This document shows, piece after piece, positions 13,392 through 27,400 of a DNA stretch of 64,000 nucleotides. Under the pieces are notes generated by a model that made no database searches, had not been told where the DNA came from, and saw only the letters and a program-made list of their open reading frames with translations. The position numbers and the translations under genes are program-made. The first letter of the stretch is position 1. Each line of letters starts with the position of its first letter. This DNA comes from Theocolax elegans (taxonomy: Eukaryota; Arthropoda; Insecta; Hymenoptera; Cerocephalidae): contig CM047426.1 in the NCBI GenBank assembly GCA_026168455.1, positions 1,113,501 through 1,177,500 of the forward strand, given 5' to 3'.

Positions 13392-14050
13392 ACAACGAGA
13401 GATCATATCCTCTGGAAAACGGATCCTTACCAAACTCTAGGGTATGGTTTCTACTATAAAAATATGAAGAAAGCCGAAGTTTTAGTGTCCAATGTCCATT
13501 TTTACGATATAGATACAAGCAAATAATGAAAAATTTCGCCGAAAAAAAACCGTTGAGCTTGATCGCTTATAACTCGGAAACAATTGGAATTCGGAAAGCT
13601 GAGATCAAGTGGATACGTTTTGAAAAAAAAGAAGCTTAAATATCTTAACATGGTCAAAAGTTATGGGAAAAATAAGAATTAGCCAAAATTTTATGGAAAA
13701 TATTTAGAGTTACAATTAATGATTTTTTCAGGCCAAAATTTCGTCTAATTCTTATTTCTCCATAACTTTTGACCATGTTGAGATATTTAAGCTTCTTTTT
13801 TTTCAAAACGTATCTACTCGACCTCAACTTTCTTTTCAAATTTAGTTGATATCTACATCTTTAATTGTTTTCGAGTTATAAGCGATCAAACTCAACGGCT
13901 TTTTCGCCGAAATTTTTCATCATTTGCTTGTATCTATCGTAAGAAAGGGCATTGAACACTAAAACTCCGGCATTCTTCATATTTTATAGCAGAAACCATA
14001 TCCTAGAGTTTGGTAAGGATCCGTTTTCCAGAGGGTGTGACCTCTCCTTG
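13392..14050. mobile_element. Inverted-repeat (foldback) element
   Basis: Arms of about 300 bp: the left arm carries ctctggaaaacggatcctta and the right arm its reverse complement near 14010-14033, with a short spacer around 13700-13740. Outer bases (acaa-gagag) still match imperfectly, so exact ends and target duplication are unclear. No transposase. Confidence 0.7.
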
Positions 14051-15736
14051 TGAGTTGGATATGGATCGTTTTGGTCATCATAAGAATTTTTTTATCGGAA
14101 GGATGGGAGCGTCGTCGATTTTCGGTTGGGGATGTAAAATCAAGTTGAGACCAAATGTTTTTAAATATGTTTATTACGTACCTGAGTTACAGGGAACGTT
14201 ATGTACAACGATTATTAATATGTTTAATATTAATACTGTAGTAATATATTTATGACAAATAATAATAATTAGTGATATTATTTTTTAAATACATATTTCT
14301 ACCTATATTAATATATAAAATATTTATATGATTATCTAGAATTTAGATATATAAATTGATTATATTAGTCACGCTAGTATTGAATAATTAATAAATTTGT
14401 GTTTTTTTTAAATAAACAATTATAATTATTTAAATTAAATTAATTAAATAAACATAATCATTTATCCTATGAACTTTTTATAGTGCACCTTTACTACATC
14501 GTACGTTTTAAGAATATTGGGCTAATTTATCTGTATCCAAATGTCGCTTATGCCTATATGCCTGAGAAACATAAGTATACAGCAGGTTCAAATTTTATTG
14601 TTTATTATTGTTTAAAAATATGTAGGTATAATTACTGCGCTAATTACTCTAAAAATAGGTTAACGTAATAAAACCACTCGAAACTTCTGCCAAAACCGAA
14701 TCACTATACATTTTATGTTAAGCGAAAATTTCACACAAATTGAAGAATTGTATACACTCGGATTGAGTAATTGTTCACTTGAACGAGAAGTAAAATTGAG
14801 GTTATGTTTGTGGTCATGATTTTTCGACTCATTTTCGTCGGAATGATCAAAGTGTTTACGAAATGTACTTTTGGTAAAAAAAGTGGATCTTTGACTTGAA
14901 CTATTAACGAATGGGTGTCTGTAATTAATGGTCAATAAAATGGTTTGGGTTAACCTCAAAAAGTTCAATTATTAGGGTCGCTTTATTATTTCACTCGAAG
15001 AATTTGGCTAATATTTTATTTCCTTAGCAGAAATTCAATGCGTATTTTAAGGTAGTATATATATACGGAGATATATTTTTTATAGTTGGTGGTACTAACC
15101 ATAAGGCCAAATATCTTCCAGGATTTAAGAAGTCATTTTAACTAAAAAAATAATTAATTAGCATTACTATATAATACGCTGTATTTTCATTTAATTTCTT
15201 TATATATTTATTATATTTTTTTATTTAGGAGTACAACTTTTTAGACAGAAAATAGAATAAATAACATAAAATATTTAATTGAAATATAAATAATAAGAAA
15301 TCTAACAAAAAAATTTATAAAATCATATTTAAATTAAACTTGCTTCAAAGTGTACGGTCGAACGTAAGTACGGAACTATAAGTTACATTAAAAAAAAAAT
15401 ACACTGACTATTTTTCAGACTTGTAAGTATAAGCAAATGTTTTTTCCTCCTTACAAATATAACGTCGGTTATCAAAAATATGGAAGAGAAAAAAAAGATG
15501 AGGCGATTCGTTCATTAACCCTCTGAAAATTGTTGATTCATCAGTGAACTGACACAGTTGATATTACATTGTAGAAATTTTAGCTAAATTTAGCGAATTT
15601 ATACAGTGAAAGAAAATGTTGTAATTCAATAAAATTTATTAAGTTAGAACAAAATTTTAATCGAAAGAAAGATACCGTATATTTGATAACTATACAAAAT
15701 ACGTTTTTAGTTTCAAATAAATAATATTATTTTGAA
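14051..15736. other. AT-rich non-coding region
   Basis: No exon recognised. A short frame from 14010 to 14255 has a gene-like first third (SPCELDMDRF) but no homolog I can name and no conserved continuation. Confidence 0.4.
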
Positions 15737-16000
15737 CACAGAGAACAAAGTTATAGTAAAAATTACAATGTTCTATAGTAATGCAGAGTCAGACTGACGC
15801 AATCCAAAAATTGACCATAGTTTATAAAAAAATTTACTAGAAAGCTATTTAATATTATTATATTAATTCTTACTACAATTCTGATAATATTTATTACAAA
15901 TTCAGTAAAATTTATTATACACTCAATTTTTGGATTGTGTCAGTCTGTCCCTGCATTAACAGAAAATGTTGCAATTTTTACTATAACTTTTTTCTCAGTG
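15737..16000. mobile_element. Small hairpin element (MITE-like)
   Basis: Inverted ends CACAGAGAACAAAGTTATAG and, on the other strand, CACTGAGAAAAAAGTTATAG, about 264 bp apart. The arms match imperfectly for over 90 bp, including a GACTGACRCAATCC-like block. Flanking TA is not clear. Confidence 0.6.
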
Positions 16001-19000
16001 AAGGTATTTAAAACATTTATTATTTTGAATTACATTACCAATTTTTTTTTCTCATTGTGATGGTTACATATCGTAGCGCTAAATATCGATTTAATTATTG
16101 ATTAAAAGATGATGTAATTTTTACAAGGGTATTAGAAAAAGTTTAATATCTCAACTTCACCCTGGCAGAAACGTACTTATTTATTTACACCTATTTCACG
16201 TATCACTATATATTTAATGATTTTTGAAAAACCTATACCTATTTTATACCTACAGCAAAATCGTTTCAATTACCATACATTATTATTCTTTCTAGAAAAA
16301 ATTCCATCATTATTTACGATATATACGTGTTAATCAATTCAAAACTTTTTTGGTTAAGTGGATGTTGAACTTGGTTTTATTTTTTTTTATAAACAAATTA
16401 ATAATTATTTTTTAGAAAAATCCTTTACGTCAGGTTATTATGAATGCTTTAAAAGCGATACCCACTTTTTCCGAGATTTTCAATTAAGATTTACAATGTT
16501 TGGGTTAAAAGAGTATACCTCTTTCATTCCAGATTACCAAACGGGAATTTATTTATTCAATTATTACTATTAAAAAAACGATTTATTTCAAAACAATGAA
16601 TCGTCACACCTTACCCTCCGTTATTAAACTACCCCTATGAATTCTTTCAGATCTTTAATTTAATATTTTGTGTATAACTTTTGGGTGGAAAGGTATAGAT
16701 CCCAATAATTTAGGTCCAACATCCTGTTTACTATGTATTGAAAACTTATTAAAAACGTCTTTAACTATGATGTCATATTAAATAATCGACATTGCAATAC
16801 ATTTATGTGAAAATATATTTTAATTTTCATGTTTAACGTCTAAAAAACAATAGCGGAATATGTGCCGCGTTTCAAGTATCAAAATTAGCTAATAATTAGG
16901 TAATAGTCCATCAACATTTCCAGCAGGGAGAACGTGCTGATAATAAAAAAAAATAAAGAGAGAAGAAGAGAAATAATCGATCGTAAAGAAAGTCTCTCTT
17001 TCTCTCTCGCGTAAATACATTGTAACAACGTGGTGACACGCCGATTACGTCATTCTATATTTAAACGAGGAAAAGCGAGAAAAAAATTGACCGTGCACAT
17101 ATCGGAAAGCCGAAGAACCGTAGACACCGAGCAACCTCGAGATATACACGCGAAGAACAAAAAAAAAGAGGGAAAAAGTAAGAGAGAGAGAGAGAGAGAG
17201 AGGGAATGTATGATCGTGGTCGCGTGTAATCGTATATAGATAGAGTTTCGTTATTATCAAACGTGTCAGTTCCGAAGCTCGAGAGAGCCGGTCTCGGTAA
17301 AATCGGCGAATATGAACGAACGACACATATATATATAGATGATAGATTGGGAAAATAATAATAAATCTGTACGCGTATACGTCGCGAGAGCGGTGCGACT
17401 GGAGAAAAGGGATGTGCGGCGTGGAAAAGCGCGTGTGAAGAAGAGAGGAAGGCGCGTTGGTATTGCATTTCTGTGTGTGTGTGTGTGTGTTGGGTGTACA
17501 CGCAGGCTTTTTCGATAACGTACTTCCCATCGACAAGTGTGTTCGTGTATACAACACCGGATGCACTGGGTGATCTCATGTTCGGATATCGCATTTTCTT
17601 TCTTCGTACCTCCCTCGTCCATTCCGATGCTCTCTCGCATCCTTCGCGCTCTCTTCTCCCTCTCACTCTCGCTCTCTGATGTAAACTCGATTCTCTTTGC
17701 CGATTTTCGTTTCGATGAATATTCCACTTTGTTTTTCGAGGAGGAGGGAATGGATAGTCAATTTTTTTTTGTTCGTTTCGTTTTTTACTCCTATACGGGG
17801 TTTTTTTATCTTCTTCTTTGTATACACATATATACGCGGCGTTTCGTTTTCAAAGGGTCTATATACGGAGAGAAAGAGAGAGGTGATGGGTAATGGTTCA
17901 TTGTAACTGTACGATATATTGAAATGTATGATATATAGTGCTCTTCTTTTTACACGATCACGATTTGTTTCCTTTATTCTCCATTGCAGGATTGTTAGAT
18001 TAATTGACTATTAGGTTAGTTCTACAATTTTAAGGAGGGTCATTCATCTCGAGCATATACATATACGCACTCTCTAATAATAAATTGACGAAAATTCCAC
18101 TAATTTGCTTATAGTTGAAAATAATTAGGGATTATTCACTAAAAATTAGTCACTTTTTTAATCAGCAGTTCTTCAATAATTTGTCAATGGATATTCACTT
18201 ATTTATTTTTAGAGAGTATCTGTAATTTTCTTTGGAATCATGTTCACCGTCCTTACTTGTTTACAAAATTAAACGGGTGTGATAGCTAAAATTCAGGAAT
18301 GCTACCTTTAAACCAAAGAATATTCAATAATTATTAAACTAAAAATCTGTAAAACTTCATTCGTTTCGAATGAGTGTTATATATAAGAAGCTGTCAGAAC
18401 GATTTTCTTTGTGCATAATTAATTTACAATTAATTTTAAAGTAATAGTCCTTTTTTGACGGTAATGTTTAAGTGCACATTTGATGCACAAAAATTTCATT
18501 CATATATAGTGATAAAAAAATATGGATTTAATCCACAGTTTTTTTTTTTAAAGTCAACCCATATTGTTATATACAAAAATAAATGGTAAATTAAATAAAA
18601 AATAAGTCCTTTAGAACATATTGAGAAGAGATAATTGTAAAGATTTTATGGCATGCTAAAATGAACCAACAGAATGAATTGAAATAATACGTACGTGTGA
18701 GTGTAAAGAGGCCTATACATTTATTTTATTTATCCCAAACATTTTGACATTTATTAGAACAATTTTTTTTGAGTATTCACTTTGAATTCTAAAGTGTAAA
18801 AATTAAGGTTATAGAATATGTGTAAATTGACAAGTTTGCACTTTTGATAATTTATTTGATTTTTATATAAATTATTTTGATATTTAACACTTACCAAAAG
18901 TTTAAAAATATCAATTTTATACATTATTTTCCGTTAATTTTTACATTATTCGACATAAAGTCTAGAAATAATATTTACTTTGTAAAATTACAGTGATTTG

Positions 19001-22000
19001 AAATATCATATTTGTCTAACGAGTACATACTCGCCAACGTACAAGAAACTGATGAATAACTCTCAACGAAACTGGATAGGATAGGAGGAGGAACGATAAT
19101 TTTAGAAAATTAAAATAATCTGGATTTTACAAAATTTATACCAATGAAATCGTCCACCGATTATTTATTCATTTATTTACAAAATTAAACTCTTTACTAA
19201 AAATAATAACGATTCTATACAATTATTCAATTTAACGATTAATATAAAACCCAATAATTGATTAATTACATACGTGTTTTAAAACCATTCAAATTGCATA
19301 CAATACGATTTTAATTGTAACTTGAACAATCGACATTTTTAGTTTAAGTATTAAAAAACTGGAGAATCGATATCATTATATCATTTTCTCCAGCATTATT
19401 CTAAACTAATATTCGAAATTTAGCGTAATTTAAAATTTTGATAGCAAACCAGTGGGACGCGATATATATTATATTTTTTCATTCACAATTCTCCGATTCG
19501 AATGATGTATTTAAATCAATTAAATAAACATTGATTTGTACTACTATATACACATATATATATATATACAAAATTAATTGTAATTAGAAGAGGTCATTAA
19601 TTTATAGAATTCTAGGAGAATTATCCTTTTTTATTTTTAGTCCTTCGTACATCAATAAATTTTTGCCTGATGAATGCGCTAAATTTTATTCCAACTTGTA
19701 CATTATTTTTGGAGAACCGCGTATCAAAAATTAATTTATAATATGCACATAAAACTGTGTCAATTGCTACACGATCTGTTGCGAGATTTTTCAAAAATGA
19801 ATATAAATATATATCCTTATAGCATTTAACACACTGATAGATTATTAATTAAGGAAAGGTAATATGATCTCTTAAAAATATAACAATCAATCAGCTCTAT
19901 ATACGAATGATAACAAATTGAATATATACAACACCCCATTAATACCAATTGAAATAAAGGTGATACGAAAAAATTAAACTATAAAAATCATTTATTTCTC
20001 TTTTGATAAACGGAATTCGATCCTTTAAAAATAAACTTAAACTTAAATAATCTAGAATATCCCCAACCTCATCCACTCAGCTCGCCCTAAATACAAAGAA
20101 AAATAGAAGTTATCGTCAAACCCAACAATACGAAATGTAATTTTTTCCATTGAATCCAATAAACACAATATATCTCCAAAGATACCTGCAAAATAATAAA
20201 AATAAATAAAAAAAAAAAAGAAAAATCAAGGCACAAAAGACAGACGTATATGCGAATGTGTCGATTCATTGATATACGACATATATATTGAAATTTATCA
20301 TCTCGGGTTATATAGATTTCTTTGACCGGATCTCGCGTCGTCATTCTCCAACTTTTCTCGATCCATTGTACTTCGCTCGATAGTGCATATATATACATCT
20401 ATAGGGTCATCGGTATAGGTTCGATGCGAAAACCGCCCTGCGAGAGACGCAAATAAAGTCGAAAGCGTCTCGGAACGTATATATCCGTTCTTCAACCTTA
20501 TCCAGAGATCGTAGATAACAGAAAAATTTGCACGTGCGAGCTCCTATTTGCGTAAATAAATTAAACAATTTCTTTATTAAATATAACCAAAGATAATTCT
20601 TAGTTATTATATATAAATACATTGAAATTGTCAAAATTATTTCTTAAATTTACACTGGAAAAGAAAAAATGTGATAACATTTTTTTGCAAAGGCTTCTGC
20701 GTACGCTGACCTAAAAAAAGGAATTCTTTGTTCGTTTATTAGTTAAGCAAATAAACACAAAAATAAAAATGGTAAAATAACTGTACACAGAAAAAAAGAT
20801 TGTTAACTCAATAAAATATTTTGTTAAATGTACACATGCGTTTGGTTTGACAAAACTGGTAAATATTTATAGAAAAAGAAAAAATAATTTTTATGGATCG
20901 AAATACTGTATAGCGTATTTGATATTATCAAATAATGTTTATCATCTTTATTTCAAATAACGATTAATTTTTAAACGATAAATACAGTGTCAATCAATAA
21001 TTTAAAAAAAATGATTATTCAAACTAATTTGTATCTTGATTTCTATTAATCTTGAAAGAAAAATAAAAAAACTGATAAAATTATTATTATACAATTTTAT
21101 ATTTCGAAATATATTATAAATACTCTTTTATATTTATTACATCGTTTCAAGAAAAAACAAATACTTACGCTTGATGTTAAAGAAATCTAAAGTTTGTCAC
21201 TACATTTTTTTTTTGCTAATACTTATATGCTTTAAAAAATAGTTATGAACTTATAGGAATATTAAATTTTCGTAAATCGAATAAATTTCAATAATACATA
21301 TTTAATTAACAATTCGTACTATAATAACATTTTTTTAACAAATTTACATTTTATTTTTTAACAAATTTACAGCAAGTTTTAGAGTAAAACAAATACATAT
21401 CTTGAGTATACCGCTCAATAACTTTTGCTATCCATTGAACATAATCACTAAAAATTCAACGTTTTGATATCTCGACTGATACTAGTTGAAAAAAAAAATC
21501 CCGCAGGTGCTCATTTTCAAAAACTTTTATACGATGTATTAAGCTGCATAAATTGCATAACTCAACATTTGTTTTGTATAAAAGTGTGACCTTTTTGTAT
21601 AAAAAAAATATTAATATTTTTTCGTTATCTGTAGTGCGTTTCATTTTTGAAGAATTTGATTGCTCATCTAATCTGCATACGCCATTCGAAAATATACGGT
21701 ATACGAGAATATTTTCGTATGTGTTTTTAATATGCTATATATGGCATTTTCTATAAAAAAAATCATAGTATATATATCTTGGAAAATGTGGTCTCTATAA
21801 CAAAAAAAACTTAAAAGGAAAAATGTTGTTGCACATTTTCACCCAAGAAACCACGTACAAAATTATAAAACCATCGTTAAGAATTCTTTTTTTTTCAATT
21901 CCTTTATCGCGATCAATTTTAACGTGATTATAAAAATTAAAAAAAAACTTTGGAAAATTCTCGATCAGCTTTATATTTTCATAAGAATATATATACACGC

Positions 22001-22950
22001 TATATATTGTAATAAAAATATTTCTTAATAAAAAAACAGATAAATTTCAATAAATAATTGGTTTTCAATAATAAATTCGTTGTTTCCAATGTACGACCGA
22101 TTAACCCTAATCCGTGTATTACTCGATGTTTATATACATCAATTACACGGTTGATCGGCGCATTTAATAATAATAAAAAAAGAAAAAGGAAAACCACATT
22201 TATCGAACGACCGGTGGTTAATTTCATTAAAATCTCGATGATAATCGACGCCGCTCACGCCTATAACTTAATGATCGTCGATGTATATACCTATATATAT
22301 ATACCTGAAACGCGGCATTATATACATATATATACCTATATATAAAAAAAAGAGGAAAGACGCTCAAGCGTCCATTAAACCGAAAATGACCGAATTCGAG
22401 AAATATGTATACTCCGTTAAGAAAATAACATTAATTCGTACATTCAGAAACCGACAAAGTGTAAAATTAGGAACTCCAAAGATTGAAACATCACGTACAT
22501 AAACACTTAGTTGAAAATTAAAAAAAAAAAAAAGTACTTTATTATATACACTTTATATTTTAAAGATTAATTACCGAAATTTACGCTACCCGAAAAATAT
22601 TACACTTTATACAAGAGTGTAAAGCGATTCCGATTTGTTTTGAATAAAAGGAAAAAAATAAACATTAAATACAATTTTATACCCTCGCATATTATAGTCG
22701 TTTTGTTTCTATGCGCAAGCTCGTATATATATATGCAAGAAACGGCAGGAGAAATTAGAAAAAAAAACGCATTGACCGCGGAGTTTGCATAATTCCAAAG
22801 GTTACGCGCTCCCCGTGCCGAATTAATCGAATCTCCCGGGGCGTGTGTGAAAGAGAGAGAAAGAGAGAGAAGAAATGGCACGTTTCACGCGTGTACCGTA
22901 ACGCGCCGAAAACTGGCCGTGAAGAGTTCTCCTTCGCTCTCTCTCCATAA
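16001..22950. other. AT-rich non-coding region
   Basis: No Gly-X-Y exon or other convincing coding segment. A GC-richer island at 17030-17720 contains GA/CT and TG tracts and open frames on both strands that are explained by those tracts. TA-rich microsatellites recur (19553-19570, 22285-22345). Confidence 0.5.
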
Positions 22951-23023
22951 ATGGCTCTTGTACGTCAAGTCAATTTGATTTTTTTTTCTCTCTCTCTCTC
23001 TCTCTTTTCTTTTTTACTTGCAC
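22951..23023 (+). other. Candidate signal-peptide exon (speculative)
   Basis: An ATG in a GC-richer patch opens MALVRQVNLIFFSL and onward to a hydrophobic Leu/Ser/Phe core, then a gtatgt donor. It has the look of a signal peptide and lies 1.4 kb upstream of the first collagen exon. However, the core is a CT microsatellite, and the phase (1) does not fit exon 24441 directly, so at least one further exon would be needed. Confidence 0.12.
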
Positions 23024-24440
23024 GTATGTAATCACACGGGGTATAAAATATGTATACAGATTTTCGTATATATATATATATATATTATACAGATGAGTTT
23101 GTTATAGAACATTTGCGTGTCCATATATTGATTTTGAAAGAGGTACATTTAATTATAGGAGTACGTATATATATGATTACACTGGAAAAAAAGACTCTTG
23201 TTCTTAGAGGGATTCTTGTTAAATAGGGATTTAAACAGAAAATATGGTTTAATTCTCTAATATGATTATTTTGTATAATCAAGGGGGCATTCTTCAATAA
23301 TTAAGTGGAATATTTACTTTTGAAATAAATTTGAAAAATAGTAATAGAATTTGAAAGAAAGCAATACACGTGATGCAGTTTTGACTCGAGTGATTTTTCA
23401 CTCGAAGGAATTTAAAGAGTTACTTTGTAAAATACACACGCAGCTGTATATATATATTACCGAAAATTTGGGTAATTTTAATGTATAGTGTTTAATCGGG
23501 GATATTAATGATGTATATCCTTTCGCCGATTTTTAATCCTTTGGTTATATACGCGCGTACTTTGAGACTACGCACCGACTTTGCGTAATAAATGATTCAC
23601 CTTTGATATGCGTAATTTAAAACCTTTTTCGCTTTATATTTTAACGTTGATATAATAAGCATTTTTAAATAAAAATACTATGTGGTGTAATCGATAAGAA
23701 AGAAAAAGAGAATCTTTTATCTTAATTGAATTTTTACGTATATTTCGGAAAATATGACATTCTGATATAGACGAAATTTCCTAAAAAAATGTGAATAAAG
23801 ATTTCAATAATATTAAGATAATTTTAAGATCTTCGATTGAACGAAAATTTTCCTCGACGGTCAAAAAATAGAATATAAAAAAATAATAAAAAAAAGAAAC
23901 ATTTTCGATCTCACGACACTTTTATTTAATCTGTTCGATTTAAACAGCATGATTGTTACATCAACATTTTTTAAATCCGCAATTATCAAAAGCAATACGA
24001 TAAATCGTACGAGTACATAAGAGTACACATTTAAGGTGAGAGAAAAAAAAAAGAAGAAATGTAAATCGGCATAATAATATCCTCAAGAAGAGGAAAAAAA
24101 AAGCAAAGGAACGATATAAGAGCAATAATTTTAATTGAAAATGGTGTTAACGAGGAATCAGCGAAATGAATTTCGACGGGTTTATAAGAGAGTATATTTT
24201 TTTTAACGACCGACTCGGGCGAAATGTGAAATGACACGAGGAAACTTGGTGAACGAGTGTGTGTGTGTACATATATTATCGAAGAGCGTCGAGGCACGTG
24301 GGAAGGAAAGAAAAGGAGCATTGGTTTAGCAGTGTCTTAGAAACGCAGTCAAATTTTTTTTTCTTTATTGTGTTCTTTGGTGAATTTGCCAAGTTTTTTT
24401 TTGAGATTGATTGTTTATTTTGTGATTTTTGTTATTATAG

Positions 24441-24485
24441 GGCGACGAAGGTATTCGTGGTTTTCCTGGACGACCTGGTGAATCT
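24441..24485 (+). CDS. Collagen IV exon 1 of the visible set (duplicated 45-bp exon, copy 1)
   Basis: Encodes [15 protein letters not shown], exactly five Gly-X-Y triplets. Acceptor is ttattatag, donor gtaagt, phase 0 on both sides. The exon and its flanking introns recur at 26207. Because it is symmetric and a multiple of three, one or two copies can be spliced in without breaking frame or triplet register. Confidence 0.88.
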
Positions 24486-27400
24486 GTAAGTAATGATTTA
24501 TTTTAGAACTACTCGTATCGAGAGGAGGCGCGATTATGTTAAAATTTAAAAAGTATATTCACATTCACACGATTAATCATTTATTATATATTTAAATTGA
24601 ATAAAAAGATTTTTAGTTGTTTAGACATTTTTTAACTAATTTAATTATTTTTGATGCATGATTATAGTATAAGTATACAAAAATTATATAGTATTAAGCA
24701 TCAAAAATGGAGCAAACAGTATTATTTTTAAAAACTAATTAAATATTAAAATAATTAACAACATTTATTAAAATTAGGTAAAAATAAACTATCAATAAAT
24801 ATTTGTACAAGTACAGAAATCTATTTTTTATAGTACAATATGGAATGTCTTTACGATAGGTATTATTGTCCTAAAATCACTTCAGACTGTTAAGCAAAAA
24901 TCAAATAATCAAATTTTTTTTCAAGTAATCGTTATAGATAATTATTTATTTTGTTAATAATGTTTAATATAGATACTGAATACAACGTCTCATTATTACA
25001 TAATTGAATTTAGAAAAATTTTAATTTTTGGTTCATCAATATTAATTTACCATTTGGTATTCTGAAAAATTCTATACCAATTATCATTTAAAAATTATAT
25101 TTTATCGGTATTTTAATAATTATTACTTATAGTTTTTAATAATTAAACAGTAAAAAACTAAAATAAATTATCATGTAATTATTAGAATGTTTGTTAACCG
25201 TGCAATTCTAACATAGCTGAATAACGAAGGATGACGTTCCGTTAAAATTCTAATTCGATGTAACGCGATCCTAGGAAATATATGAAATAATATATCTATA
25301 CGTCGCAGCTGCGATTTGCGCGTGTATGTGTTCAAAGAAAAAAAAAGCGATGTAGTTAAATAAACTGAGGATCTCCGTGTAGCACACACACATACGCGTA
25401 TAAAGTTTTACGTGAGATTTTTTAATGGAATCCGAGAGTCTACACGTTTTATATGTCCCCACACAGATGCAGTATATAAAAAAAAATTGAATCGTGTAAA
25501 CGATTATTAATCTCGTTCGACCATCAGCTTTCTCCCAAAAAATTGAGTTACAATAAATAACTTACGTAATACGAGTTTAATATAGGTATATGTATATATA
25601 TATATATATATATATACCTGAAACGCGGCATTATATACATATATATACCTAATAAAAAAAAGAAACATTTTCGATCTCACGACACTTTTATTTAATCTGT
25701 TCGATTTAAACAGCATGATTGTTACATCAACATTTTTTAAATCCGCAATTATCAAAAGCAATACGATAAATCGTACGAGTACATAAGAGTACACATTTAA
25801 GGTGAGAGAAAAAAAAAAGAAGAAATGTAAATCGGCATAATAATATCCTCAAGAAGAGGAAAAAAAAAGCAAGAACGATATAAGAGCAATAATTTTAATT
25901 GAAAATGGTGTTAACGAGGAATCAGCGAAATGAATTTCGACGGGTTTATAAGAGAGTATATTTTTTTTAACGACCGACTCGGGCGAAATGTGAAATGACA
26001 CGAGGAAACTTGGTGAACGAGTGTGTGTGTGTACATATATTATCGAAGAGCGTCGAGGCACGTGGGAAGGAAAGAAAAGGAGCATTGGTTTAGCAGTGTC
26101 TTAGAAACGCAGTCAAATTTTTTTTTTCTTATTGTGTTCTTTGGTGAATTTGCCAAGTTTTTTTTTTGAGATTGATTGTTTATTTTGTGCATTTTTGTTA
26201 TTATAGGGCGACGAAGGTATTCGTGGTTTTCCTGGACGACCTGGTGAATCTGTAAGTAATGATTTATTTTAGAACTACTCGTATCGAGAGGAGGCGCGAT
26301 TATGTTAAAATTTAAAAAGTATATTCACATTCACACGATTAATCATTTATTATATATTTAAATTGAATAAAAAGATTTTTAGTTGTTTAGACATTTTTTA
26401 ACTAATTTTAATTATTTTTGATGCATGATTATAGTATAAGTAATACAAAAATTATATAGTATTAAGCATCAAAATGGAGCAAACAGTATTATTTTTAAAA
26501 ACTAATTAAATATTAAAATAATTAACAACATTTATTAAAATTAGGTAAAAATAAACTATCAATAAATATTTGTACAAGTACAGAAATCTATTTTTTATAG
26601 TACAATATGGAATGTCTTTACGATAGGTATTATTGTCCTAAAATCACTTCAGACTGTTAAGCAAAAATCAAATAATCAAATTTTTTTTCAAGTAATCGTT
26701 ATAGATAATTATTTATTTTGTTAATAATGTTTAATATAGATACTGAATACAACGTCTCATTATTACATAATTGAATTTAGAAAAATTTTAATTTTTGGTT
26801 CATCAATATTAATTTACCATTTGGTATTCTGAAAAATTCTATACCAATTATCATTTAAAAATTATATTTTATCGGTATTTTAATAATTATTACTTATAGT
26901 TTTTAATAATTAAACAGTAAAAAACTAAAATAAATTATCATGTAATTATTAGAATGTTTGTTAACCGTGCAATTCTAACATAGCTGAATAACGAAGGATG
27001 ACGTCCGTTAACATTCTAATTCGATGTAACGCGATCCTAGGAAATATATGAAACAATATATCTATACGTCGCAGCTGCGATTTGCGCGTGTATGTGTTCA
27101 AAGAAAAAAAAGCGATGTAGTTAAATAAACTGAGGATCTCCGTGTAGCACACACACATACGCGTATAAAGTTTTACGTGAGATTTTTTAATGGAATCCGA
27201 GAGTCTACACGTTTTATATGTCCCCACACAGATGCAGTATATAAAAAAAATTGAATCGTGTAAACGATTATTAATCTCGTTCGACCATCAGCTTTCTCCC
27301 AAAAAATTGAGTTACAATAAATAACTTACGTAATACGAGTTTAATATAGGTATATGTATATATATATATATTTTAAAACCGAAGGATGCGGAAAAATAAG

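Larger units (their letters stand above)
23884..27371. repeat. Tandem duplication of ~1.72 kb spanning a collagen exon
   Basis: Copy 1 is about 23884-25605 and copy 2 about 25650-27371. Both hold the 45-bp exon with its introns. They are nearly identical apart from scattered one- or few-base differences, mostly in homopolymers. The 44 bp between them match a third site near 22295-22338. Confidence 0.9.

Noticed and set aside
17045..17727. Overlapping frames of up to 201 codons on both strands
   Set aside because: All run through GA/CT and CA/TG tracts, overlap each other in several frames and show no domain.
24031..24321. Minus-strand frame repeated at 25849-26085
   Set aside because: It lies in the intron of the duplicated collagen exon and includes simple repeats; one copy is truncated by homopolymer change.
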